Assembly (NCBI GenBank): GCA_002070755.1
Contig: MWDY01000056.1
Span: 1 to 7,797 of the forward strand
Direction of reading: 5' to 3'
Length of the DNA: 7,797 nucleotides
From: Spirochaetes bacterium ADurb.Bin110
GTDB lineage: Bacteria; Spirochaetota; Spirochaetia; Treponematales; Rectinemataceae
Position 1 is the first letter of the stretch; each line of letters starts with the position of its first letter. A program made the position numbers and the translations under genes. The notes below the pieces were generated by a model. The model had not been told where the DNA came from. It made no database searches and saw only the letters and a program-made list of their open reading frames with translations. Of this stretch, positions 1-5,387 are shown piece after piece.

Positions 1-20
1 CATTAAACGTAATAAGCAGA

Positions 21-82
21 ATTTAACAAGCAGTTTTTTAAAAAGCGGAAAACATCATGTTTTCCGGTATTTGTTGTTGGAA
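21..82 (+). repeat. Candidate degenerate attC site upstream of cassette 1
   Basis: A left core ATTTAAC (21-27) fits RYYYAAC, and a possible right core GTTGGAA (76-82) follows a perfect internal inverted repeat. The right core matches the complement of the left core at the end of cassette 1 (TTCTAAC, 984-990) in 6 of 7 positions, and the TATTTGTT before it resembles the same part of the site at 3533-3601. The inner CAGCCG/CGGCTG-type arms seen in most other sites are not recognisable. It may be a divergent attC or only chance similarity. Confidence 0.4.
46..66. repeat. Perfect inverted repeat, 10-bp arms
   Basis: CGGAAAACAT (46-55) and ATGTTTTCCG (57-66) are perfect reverse complements separated by one base, so a hairpin of about 8 bp with a 5-nt loop is possible. 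It sits inside the candidate attC at 21-82, where it would be the variable terminal structure. It could instead be a weak intrinsic terminator for a gene to the left, but the following GTATTTGTTGTT is a poor U-tract. Confidence 0.6.
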
Positions 83-173
83 ATCGCAATAAGCAAGAAA
101 CAGTGCTTTCTATAAGGCCTGATATGATGAATCGTTTTCCGTCTATTACACTGCTAGACAGGGAGGATCATAA

Positions 174-974
174 ATGAAACGAGCAATTATTTTTACTTTC
201 ATAGTACTTTTAGCGCAAGGGTGCGCTAACCTTGGTCACAAAGAGTTCTACACACAGGCCGCGCCTATGAAGTATCCCGTTACTGAGAAAACGATGGTAT
301 TCGAATACGCAAACGTTAATCTTAAGGAAATCTACGATCTTATATTTTCTGATTTCTTAATCATTGGCCGTTCCAGCTTTAATGGGCCCTACGAAAACCC
401 AGCCCAGTCCATTCCCTACGCTAAATCAATCGGTGCGGATGTTTTCATTTCTACGTCACAGTTCAAGGAAGCTAGAACATCTTTCATGAATTTACAAAAT
501 CCGACATTAAGTACGACGCAAATTAGCGGATATTCTGGAAAAGGCTCATTCTATGGCACGGCGACCACCTATAGCACCCACACAACTACTATACCCATTA
601 CAGTCAATCGGTACAATCAGGATGGCCTTTTTCTAAGAAACGTTAACGGCATTGTGCCACTTTGGGATAGAACTGAAGCTCAATATAAGAAATCAGAGCC
701 AAATGCTCTTGAAGGTGTGTGGTTCAATGAAAACTATAAGCTAAATCTGTACAGCTCTGGCCATCAATTCGTCGCTTTCATTGCAGGCGAGCCTAAAGAT
801 CGTCATAGCTGGAGCAAAGGGCAATTGAAGTTTATCTATGGTGTTGATTCCGGTGTCGGGATATACCTTATGGGTGACAAAACCCCTATGCCTGCTAAAT
901 TCACTTTGAACAAATTTGGTCATCTTGAGGTAACGCTTATAACGTCAGAGGAATCGTTTTCATTTGCACGTTAA
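174..974 (+). CDS. Predicted lipoprotein of unknown function (cassette 1)
   Basis: A 266-residue protein of unknown function, probably anchored in the cell envelope. It starts with a lipoprotein-type signal: MKR, a hydrophobic stretch at about residues 4-14, then A-Q-G-C with Cys17 as the likely lipidated residue (Ala at -3 is tolerated but not ideal). Residue +2 is Ala, not Asp, suggesting the outer membrane. About residues 60-155 contain a segment of the form S-I-G-A-D-V-F-I-S-T-S-Q-F followed by a Gly/Ser/Thr/Tyr-rich stretch (YGTATTYSTHTTTIPIT) and RYNQDGLFLR, a pattern I associate from memory with uncharacterised bacterial lipoproteins. The C-terminal ~100 residues (ALEGVWF... onward) look like a small beta-rich domain. 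A strong ribosome binding site GGGAGGA (161-167) lies 6 nt before the ATG. The gene fills its cassette and ends 9 nt before the attC left core. No promoter is evident. Confidence 0.85.
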   Translation: MKRAIIFTFIVLLAQGCANLGHKEFYTQAAPMKYPVTEKTMVFEYANVNLKEIYDLIFSDFLIIGRSSFNGPYENPAQSIPYAKSIGADVFISTSQFKEARTSFMNLQNPTLSTTQISGYSGKGSFYGTATTYSTHTTTIPITVNRYNQDGLFLRNVNGIVPLWDRTEAQYKKSEPNALEGVWFNENYKLNLYSSGHQFVAFIAGEPKDRHSWSKGQLKFIYGVDSGVGIYLMGDKTPMPAKFTLNKFGHLEVTLITSEESFSFAR

Positions 975-983
975 TTATTTTGT

Positions 984-1044
984 TTCTAACCAGTTACTCA
1001 AGCCGATCGTCGCTTCGCGGCTCCGGCTTAGCTTTTCGTTAAGC
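984..1044 (+). repeat. attC: attC site ending cassette 1
   Basis: Left core TTCTAAC (984-990), inner arms AAGCCG (1000-1005) and CGGCTT (1024-1029), a short internal stem GTCGC-TTC-GCGGC with one G-T pair, and a perfect right core GTTAAGC (1038-1044). The spacer and right half (CCGGCTTAGCTTTTC) align closely with the other attC sites here. Recombination would occur after G1038. Confidence 0.9.
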
Positions 1045-1065
1045 CTCACAAGAAAGGACCCAACC

Positions 1066-1917
1066 ATGAAGCGCTTCTCACAGCGTATTGGAGCAGCGGA
1101 GGTACCCACTGTGATCCAGCTGGAAGGCATCTCGGATGCGCTCCGAAACTCCATCTGGAACTATATTCACACCCTATTCGATGAAGGTGACTCAGGATGG
1201 TGGCGTATCGCCGAGAACAGTGCGCAATTCTTCTTTAAGGTACCGGTCGATGAGTTGCCCCATTACAACCATCGCAGAATGGAATGGATCAAGCAGCGCG
1301 TCTATGGCATGGCATGGTACGAAGTTTATGACTTCGCCGAGTTCGTAACGGAATGGTATGAGAAATCGTGGAGTTATCCGAAGGTAAGAAAGGCGCAGAT
1401 TCAAGCAGTCTTCAACCGGATTCTTGAGACTGAGTTCTCTGGCTATCGGTTCATCCAAGGGGAACTTGCGCCAATATCGAACCCTGCAGAAGTCTCCGAG
1501 ATCGAAGGTGCGCTTGGAACGACGGCACTGCATGGGCTCACCGGCGCGCATGCACATATCTCCACCGCCCTTCAACTACTTGCCAAGCGCCCCGATCCGG
1601 ACTACCGAAATTCCATCAAGGAATCCATCAGCGCGGTTGAGGCTATTGTGAAGCAATTGGGCTCACCGGACTCTCAAGGCCTGTCCGGAGCACTCAATGA
1701 GCTGTCGAAGAAGATCTCTTTGCATGGTGGGTTTCGCGCTGGCTTACTGAGTCTCTATGGATACACAAGTGACAAAGGTGGCATCCGTCATGCGATGCTG
1801 GATGAACCTAAAGTCGGCTATGACGAGGCGAAGTACATGGCCGTCGCATGCTCTGCGTTTGTAAATTACCTTGCGGCGAAGGCGAATCAATCGGGACTGC
1901 TGGGCAAGCAGAAATGA
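1066..1917 (+). CDS. AbiJ-NTD4/HEPN-like abortive infection protein (cassette 2)
   Basis: A 283-residue protein resembling the AbiJ-NTD4 family of putative phage-defence (abortive infection) proteins. The N-terminal domain begins MKRFSQRIG and has the family-like signature VIQLEGISDALRNSIWN (residues 16-32), followed by an aromatic-rich region to about residue 125. The C-terminal half has the helical HEPN-like pattern YRNSIKESISAVE (180-192), then LSGALNELS and LYGYTSDKGGIRHAML (to residue 245), with Arg241-His242 as possible active-site residues. HEPN domains of this kind are often RNases in abortive infection; activity here is inferred. The ATG at 1066 is preferred because AGAAAGGA (1051-1058) precedes it with 7-nt spacing; the frame is also open upstream through attC1 (from 964), but that part encodes attC sequence. 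The gene stops 1 nt before the next attC left core. Confidence 0.85.
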   Translation: MKRFSQRIGAAEVPTVIQLEGISDALRNSIWNYIHTLFDEGDSGWWRIAENSAQFFFKVPVDELPHYNHRRMEWIKQRVYGMAWYEVYDFAEFVTEWYEKSWSYPKVRKAQIQAVFNRILETEFSGYRFIQGELAPISNPAEVSEIEGALGTTALHGLTGAHAHISTALQLLAKRPDPDYRNSIKESISAVEAIVKQLGSPDSQGLSGALNELSKKISLHGGFRAGLLSLYGYTSDKGGIRHAMLDEPKVGYDEAKYMAVACSAFVNYLAAKANQSGLLGKQK

Positions 1918-1918
1918 G

Positions 1919-1962
1919 GCTTAACATGGATGTCGACACGGACGGCCACTTCTACGTTATGT
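1919..1962 (+). repeat. attC: Compact attC site between the abiJ-like and abiV-like genes
   Basis: Left core GCTTAAC (1919-1925) is the exact complement of the right core that opens cassette 2 (GTTAAGC, 1038-1044), extending to 11 bases with TGAGGCTTAAC. The right core GTTATGT (1956-1962) is imperfect, but its complement ACATAAC is matched in 6 of 7 positions at the end of cassette 3 (ACATAAT, 3533-3539). The site is only 44 bp and lacks the conserved inner arms and hairpin; only TGG..GTC and GAC..CCA can pair weakly inside. It looks like a deleted or divergent attC. The whole interior is an open reading frame (1926-1979). Confidence 0.72.
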
Positions 1963-1979
1963 ACCCGAAAGGTAATTAG
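1926..1979 (+). CDS. Possible 17-codon leader ORF inside attC2
   Basis: A small frame encodes MDVDTDGHFYVMYPKGN. It has a plausible ribosome binding site, GAGG at 1916-1919, overlapping the stop codon of the abiJ-like gene, with 6-nt spacing to the ATG. Its TAG stop (1977-1979) shares one base with the GTG start of the abiV-like gene. This geometry would allow ribosomes leaving the first gene to translate through the attC and restart on the second. Short frames in attI1 and in attC sites have been reported to aid translation of cassette genes; the role here is inferred. The peptide is not recognised and the frame could be fortuitous. Confidence 0.4.
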   Translation: MDVDTDGHFYVMYPKGN

Positions 1980-3538
1980 TGAAGATTGAAAAAGAAATTC
2001 CTGAGAATGTCATTTATTTGAGGGACGCTTGCCTCTCCAATGCGTCTGATCTGGTTCGTGCAGCGAAGCGAATTCTTATCGACGAAAAACTACCGAACAT
2101 CTCTTACAACCTTGCCGTCTTGGCTCTTGAAGAAATCGGCAAATCGACCCTAATTGTTATGGGCCACATGGCTGATAGGAGAGGCGATGCCATGTGGAAC
2201 GCAGATACATCATATGATGATCACATCAAGAAGCTCTTCTGGGCAATGTGGGGGCCACAGATAGGCCGCGAGAAGATTACACCGGAACAAATCCAATCTC
2301 TCCAAGGTCTGTCACGAAGAATACACAACACTCGTCTCCTGGCACTCTATGTGGATTCCGATGCCAATAGTCAGCGGTTGCCGCGCGAAGTCGTTTCAAA
2401 CGACGAGGCTCAAAACCTGATCAATATGGCGAGCGCACGTCTTGAGATGGAGAAACTGCAAGAATTCACCGAACTCAAAGACAATGACTTCGAGACCTTG
2501 AATTGGTTTCTTGTGGCGACATCAGACCAAGAGAAAAGGAATTTGATCTTTGGCGGCAAATCAATGGAAAAGCTCGCTGAGTTGGGCACAACAAAGAAGT
2601 GGGTAGATTGGCTAAAAAAAGAGTTCGACAAGGCCGAAGAAGAAGCGAAACAGGCAGTCAGTAGGGAACTCCAGCGAAGATCTTCAACTGGTGTAGCAGG
2701 CTTGCAGGAGAAATGGAAAATCAGAATACGCCTCTTCTCAAACTCGCACTCTATACGCGCAAAATCCCTGAACAAATGGAATGAACTTGGAAGTTGGATA
2801 CGGCTTTATCCCGTTACTGGAAAGAAGGACCAACTGATTGCCGAGTTCACCCTTCCCCAAAACGTTCCTCTGGCTGGTTTGTGGTGGGCGGCGTGGGGTG
2901 CAGCTCGACGGTTTGTCGTGGCGCTGAATATCGGCACATTTGGTTGTTTCTGGTGGTATGTTCCAGAGCACATCTCTCGGTTCTACGAGAAGGTCACTGA
3001 CTTAGAAAACAAGGATATGGAAGTGAGGTTGGAGAGGAATCCGGTACTAAAGCTAGATTGGAAACACGCTGCGTTATCCGAGGCGGAATTGCAGAATACA
3101 GCACTCTGCTTCGCCATGTTGCCTGGAGACAACGATTCGAAATTAGGGCAAAGTATGGGTGCATATATCACCGGCTTGGCTTTTTTGAACAAGAGCGATA
3201 TACATCTCCAGTTCGAACCCAACTGCTACGAACTATTTTACAAGTCAGTGAAACTTGGGATGACACATTTTGCTGATGGGGATGGGAAAGAGCATTTTCC
3301 GGATAGCTTTGCAAAGCTGCTGCAAAGCTTCAACATTGGGCCAGAGGAAATAGAAAAACACAGAGCCATAGCAAACAAAATGGAATCGAGCAGCCAACCC
3401 CGTACATTTGGGAAGGCAGAAATAACGTTGAGTGAAGTGGGGGTAGTAAAAATCATGTGCGATGCATACTTCACGAGGAAATTTAGAGAAATGGCAAAAG
3501 CAAGGAAAGAAAAAAGTGATGTTGAGCCACCTACATAA
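1979..3538 (+). CDS. AbiV-like abortive infection protein with long C-terminal extension (cassette 3)
   Basis: A 519-residue protein whose N-terminal ~130 residues resemble AbiV-family (HEPN-like) abortive infection proteins. A helix with YNLAVLALEEIGKS (43-56) carries the EEIGK motif typical of AbiV and other HEPN domains, followed by DHIKKLFWAMWG (81-92) and RRIHNTRLLALYVD (113-126). A charged, probably coiled-coil segment lies at about 208-236. The remaining ~280 residues, including a Trp-rich segment around 300-325, match no family I recognise. AbiV proteins are usually about 200 residues, so this is a fusion or extended architecture. The start is GTG at 1979: an in-frame TAA at 1973-1975 excludes an upstream start, and AAAGG (1968-1972) gives a 6-nt spacing. 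It follows the abiJ-like gene by 61 nt. Cytoplasmic; an anti-phage role is inferred from family and neighbour. Confidence 0.75.
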   Translation: MKIEKEIPENVIYLRDACLSNASDLVRAAKRILIDEKLPNISYNLAVLALEEIGKSTLIVMGHMADRRGDAMWNADTSYDDHIKKLFWAMWGPQIGREKITPEQIQSLQGLSRRIHNTRLLALYVDSDANSQRLPREVVSNDEAQNLINMASARLEMEKLQEFTELKDNDFETLNWFLVATSDQEKRNLIFGGKSMEKLAELGTTKKWVDWLKKEFDKAEEEAKQAVSRELQRRSSTGVAGLQEKWKIRIRLFSNSHSIRAKSLNKWNELGSWIRLYPVTGKKDQLIAEFTLPQNVPLAGLWWAAWGAARRFVVALNIGTFGCFWWYVPEHISRFYEKVTDLENKDMEVRLERNPVLKLDWKHAALSEAELQNTALCFAMLPGDNDSKLGQSMGAYITGLAFLNKSDIHLQFEPNCYELFYKSVKLGMTHFADGDGKEHFPDSFAKLLQSFNIGPEEIEKHRAIANKMESSSQPRTFGKAEITLSEVGVVKIMCDAYFTRKFREMAKARKEKSDVEPPT

Positions 3539-3601
3539 TCCGGCACTTCAGCCAATCGGCGAGAAAACGGCTCTCGCCTCTGGCTAAGCTATTTGTTATG
3601 C
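3533..3601 (+). repeat. attC: attC site ending cassette 3
   Basis: Left core ACATAAT (3533-3539) overlaps the stop codon of the preceding gene and departs from RYYYAAC at the last base. Inner arms AGCC (3550-3553)/GGCT (3582-3585) and a perfect stem GGCGAG (3558-3563)/CTCGCC (3573-3578) give a classic hairpin. Right core is GTTATGC (3595-3601). At 69 bp it is the longest site in the array. Confidence 0.9.
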
Positions 3602-3648
3602 AGCGAAAGAACAAAGGCATGCATCAGTAAATGAGAGTGAGGGTCGAA

Positions 3649-4170
3649 ATGCAAAAAGAAGAAAATCACTCTACGAAATTAAACAAAAAATTAGCCGCTG
3701 TATGTGGCCTTTATTGTGAAGCATGCTCATGGTTTATTGCCACCACTGAAGATCCTCAAAGGCTCAAATGGCTTGCGGCACAATTGCATTTCTCGGAGGA
3801 AGAGAGCAAGTGCTATGGATGCCGGTCGGGCAAGAGGTTGCCTTATTGCGAGAAATGCAAGATGTCCTCTTGCGCAGCTGAACGAGGAATTGACTTTTGC
3901 AGCGAATGTGAAGATTATCCCTGCGATGACCTGAAACGGTTTCAATCTGCAATGCCTCATCGGATCGAGCTTTGGGTCAATCTTGAACGAATCAAGTCTA
4001 TTGGCTATAAACAATGGATCAAGGAAATTAGGGAAACCTATACCTGTCCGCAGTGCCAAACTCTTAATTCCACTTACGACCTGAAATGTCGAACGTGCGG
4101 CGAAGAGCCCAGCTGCAATTACGTAGCCAGACACAAGTTGGCAATCGAGCAGTTTTTGAAGAATAGATGA
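3649..4170 (+). CDS. Cysteine-rich DUF3795-type protein with C-terminal zinc-ribbon-like motifs (cassette 4)
   Basis: A 173-residue protein with 16 cysteines, resembling DUF3795 proteins, a family of unknown function thought to bind metal. The family-like start VCGLYCEACSWF gives C-x3-C-x2-C (Cys19, 23, 26). Further pairs are CYGC (55, 58), CEKC (67, 70) with Cys75, and CSEC (84, 87) with Cys92. A C-terminal pair of CPQC (133, 136) and CRTC (147, 150) resembles a zinc ribbon added to the usual domain. No signal peptide or membrane segment is seen, so it should be cytoplasmic. The ATG at 3649 is preferred over the in-frame ATG at 3631 because GAGGG (3639-3643) precedes it by 5 nt. The stop TGA overlaps ATGATG at 4167-4172, which opens a frame through the following attC. 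Function is unknown. Confidence 0.85.
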   Translation: MQKEENHSTKLNKKLAAVCGLYCEACSWFIATTEDPQRLKWLAAQLHFSEEESKCYGCRSGKRLPYCEKCKMSSCAAERGIDFCSECEDYPCDDLKRFQSAMPHRIELWVNLERIKSIGYKQWIKEIRETYTCPQCQTLNSTYDLKCRTCGEEPSCNYVARHKLAIEQFLKNR

Positions 4171-4171
4171 T

Positions 4172-4227
4172 GCATAACCCGTCAATACAGTCGATCGCTC
4201 ACGCTCCGGCTGATGTTGTCGTTGGGC
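4172..4227 (+). repeat. attC: attC site ending cassette 4
   Basis: Left core GCATAAC (4172-4178) is the exact complement of the core that opens cassette 4 (GTTATGC). Inner arms CAGTCG (4188-4193) and CGGCTG (4207-4212) pair with one G-T. Right core GTTGGGC (4221-4227) is a perfect GTTRRRY. The 56-bp site closely resembles that at 6619-6674. Confidence 0.95.
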
Positions 4228-4259
4228 TTAAAAATATTAAAAGGAAAAGGATTGATGAG

Positions 4260-4610
4260 ATGGAGGATAAAGTTGCTAAAAAGTCAGGAATCAACATTCG
4301 AGCCTTAGCGTCGCTGGCTTTGTTTTGTGCAGGAGTATGGTTAGTTCCTTCCGGCATCGCGCTTCATTTTTCCTCTCACGATGGTGCCACTAGGTGGAGC
4401 CACCTGTTCATGACCATTCATAACACTGCTTCTTTTCTCTTCTTAATAGCGGCTGTTGTTCACATTATTATGAACTGGAAGGTTCTCACCCACTATGTAA
4501 ACGCAAAAATCGGAGAGTATATGAGATTCAAGAGAGAGCTATTGATTGCGGTCCTGGGGGTATCGGCGTTATTGATGCTGGTGGCGTTTCATGCCTTTCC
4601 CGTTCCGTAG
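4260..4610 (+). CDS. Small DUF4405-type membrane protein (cassette 5)
   Basis: A 116-residue integral membrane protein resembling DUF4405, a cytochrome b561-like family predicted to bind haem and act in membrane electron transfer. Three hydrophobic helices are visible at about 14-35 (ending VPSGIALHF), 50-71 (MTIHNTASFLFLIAAVVHII) and 94-112. His54 and His68 fall in the second helix where the family carries conserved, possibly haem-binding histidines; His36 and His111 are further candidates. NWKVL after helix 2 also fits the family. The ATG at 4260 follows AGGAAAAGG (4242-4250) by 9 nt. The frame is also open upstream to ATG 4167 through the attC, giving a 147-residue form, but that extension is attC-encoded. 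It is alone in its cassette with no redox partner, so the partner must be host-encoded. Confidence 0.8.
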   Translation: MEDKVAKKSGINIRALASLALFCAGVWLVPSGIALHFSSHDGATRWSHLFMTIHNTASFLFLIAAVVHIIMNWKVLTHYVNAKIGEYMRFKRELLIAVLGVSALLMLVAFHAFPVP

Positions 4611-4644
4611 GTGGTGTTTTGAGCAAGATGCAAATGTAAGGCGT

Positions 4645-4711
4645 GCCCAACCAGTCGCTAAAGCCGATCGCAGCTCCAGGGGGGCTGCTCCGGTTTAGCG
4701 TGTCGTTGGCC
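4645..4711 (+). repeat. attC: attC site ending cassette 5
   Basis: Left core GCCCAAC (4645-4651) is the exact complement of the core opening cassette 5 (GTTGGGC). Arms CGCTAAA (4656-4662)/TTTAGCG (4694-4700) are perfect, and inside them GCAGC (4670-4674)/GCTGC (4684-4688) forms a hairpin. Right core is GTTGGCC (4705-4711), with C instead of a purine at the sixth base. Confidence 0.93.
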
Positions 4712-4721
4712 TTAAAATCGA

Positions 4722-4750
4722 TTGACATTGTCGTGTTCATGACGTACCAT
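4722..4750 (+). promoter_or_regulatory. Probable sigma-70 promoter of the yefM-yoeB cassette
   Basis: A consensus -35 box TTGACA (4722-4727) is followed after 17 bp by TACCAT (4745-4750), which matches TATAAT in 4 of 6 positions. It lies between the attC right core and the antitoxin gene, so the cassette carries its own promoter. The -10 box lies within the palindrome at 4743-4760, implying autorepression. Confidence 0.75.
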
Positions 4751-4760
4751 ATGTAGTACG
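4743..4760. promoter_or_regulatory. Palindromic operator candidate for YefM/YoeB
   Basis: CGTAC (4743-4747) and GTACG (4756-4760) are inverted arms around a central CATATG. The palindrome covers the -10 box and has GTAC cores. YefM-family antitoxins are known to repress their own operon by binding palindromes with a TGTACA core, so autoregulation is likely here by analogy. Confidence 0.6.
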
Positions 4761-4778
4761 ATAAGGAGGTTGGGAAAT

Positions 4779-5021
4779 ATGACAACATTAACAGCATCAG
4801 ACGCAAGAAAGCGCCTATACAATCTTGTGGACGAAGTAAAGGATACACACGTTCCGGTTCAGATTGTAGGCAAGAGAAATTCCGCTGTCCTTATTTCCGA
4901 AGAGGACTGGCGGTCTATAGAAGAAACTTTGTATCTCACTGCAATTCCCGGCATGCGCGAATCAATTAAAAAGGGCTTGAAGACACCTATTGAAAAGTGC
5001 AAGGAGGAACCTGGCTGGTGA
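4779..5021 (+). CDS. yefM: YefM/Phd-family antitoxin (cassette 6)
   Basis: An 80-residue type II antitoxin that would bind and neutralise the YoeB-like toxin encoded next and, with it, repress the operon. The N-terminal half has the YefM DNA-binding pattern: LTASDARKRLYNLVDEV at 4-20, then VPVQIVGKRNSAVLISEEDW and SIEETLYLTAIPG. The C-terminal tail IKKGLKTPIEKCKEEPGW is the expected toxin-binding segment. The ATG at 4779 follows AAGGAGG (4763-4769) by 9 nt; a TTG nine bases upstream in frame is too close to that site to be the start. It overlaps the toxin gene by 3 nt (GTGA at 5018-5021). Confidence 0.93.
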   Translation: MTTLTASDARKRLYNLVDEVKDTHVPVQIVGKRNSAVLISEEDWRSIEETLYLTAIPGMRESIKKGLKTPIEKCKEEPGW

Positions 5022-5281
5022 GTTGGAGATTGGTCTTCACCAAACAAGCGCAAAAAGATGCAAAAAATATTGCACAGTCCGGTCTTAAACCACAGGTGAT
5101 TCGATTGCTAGACCTGCTAAGAGCAGATCCATTTCAAAATCCGCCGCCCTATGAAAAGCTCGTGGGCGACCTATCGGGGGCGTATTCTAGAAGAATCAAC
5201 ATACAACATCGTTTAATTTATCAAATATTAAAAGACATCCATACGGTAAAAGTTATCAGAATGTGGACGCATTATGAATAA
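5018..5281 (+). CDS. yoeB: YoeB-family mRNA interferase toxin (cassette 6)
   Basis: An 87-residue toxin of the RelE/YoeB superfamily, expected to cleave mRNA in the ribosomal A site when released from its antitoxin. It starts with the family-typical MSWRLVFTKQAQKDAK and ends in RMWTHYE. By comparison with E. coli YoeB, Glu46 and Arg65 (in INIQHRLIY) occupy the catalytic positions, and His85-Tyr86 match the terminal His-Tyr pair, so it looks active. The start is taken as GTG at 5018: AAGGAGG (5001-5007) precedes it by 10 nt, and it overlaps the antitoxin stop in GTGA, allowing translational coupling. The stop is 5 nt before the degenerate attC left core. Confidence 0.93.
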   Translation: MSWRLVFTKQAQKDAKNIAQSGLKPQVIRLLDLLRADPFQNPPPYEKLVGDLSGAYSRRINIQHRLIYQILKDIHTVKVIRMWTHYE

Positions 5282-5286
5282 TCTGT

Positions 5287-5348
5287 GCTCAAGATGTTAG
5301 AGACGATCGCAGCCCGCTGGGCTGCTCCGGCTCAGCTTTTCGTTATCA
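5287..5348 (+). repeat. attC: attC site ending cassette 6, degenerate left core
   Basis: A perfect 7-bp hairpin GCAGCCC (5309-5315)/GGGCTGC (5319-5325) and the conserved right half CCGGCTCAGCTTTTC identify the site. Right core GTTATCA (5342-5348) is exactly complementary to the core ending cassette 7. The left core is damaged: the best candidate GCTCAAG (5287-5293) matches RYYYAAC in 6 of 7 positions but not the GGCCAAC expected from the start of cassette 6. Confidence 0.85.
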
Positions 5349-5358
5349 AAAAATAATC

Positions 5359-5387
5359 TTGAAATATATGCATATAATGTGCATACT
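5359..5387 (+). promoter_or_regulatory. Probable promoter of the vapBC-like cassette
   Basis: TTGAAA (5359-5364) and, 17 bp downstream, CATACT (5382-5387; 4 of 6 with TATAAT) form a plausible sigma-70 promoter directly after the attC. A perfect TATAAT at 5373-5378 lacks a -35 at the right distance. Two inverted repeats overlap the region. Confidence 0.5.

Noticed and set aside
112..128. TATAAG and TATGAT as a promoter for the cassette 1 lipoprotein gene
   Set aside because: No acceptable -35 box at 16-18 bp upstream of either hexamer.
964..1065. N-terminal extension of the abiJ-like protein starting at TTG 964
   Set aside because: The extension is encoded by the attC itself and the cassette 1 tail; a good ribosome binding site and the family-like N-terminus MKRFSQRIG point to ATG 1066.
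1192..1575. 127-residue open frame on the minus strand
   Set aside because: Antisense to the abiJ-like gene, with no recognisable motif.
3727..4185. 152-residue open frame on the minus strand
   Set aside because: It is antisense to the cysteine-rich gene, has no family resemblance, and its residues reflect the complementary coding sequence.
5373..5378. Perfect TATAAT as the -10 box of the vapB promoter
   Set aside because: No -35-like hexamer lies 16-18 bp upstream; the nearby TTGAAA is only 8 bp away, so the pairing with CATACT at 5382 fits better.
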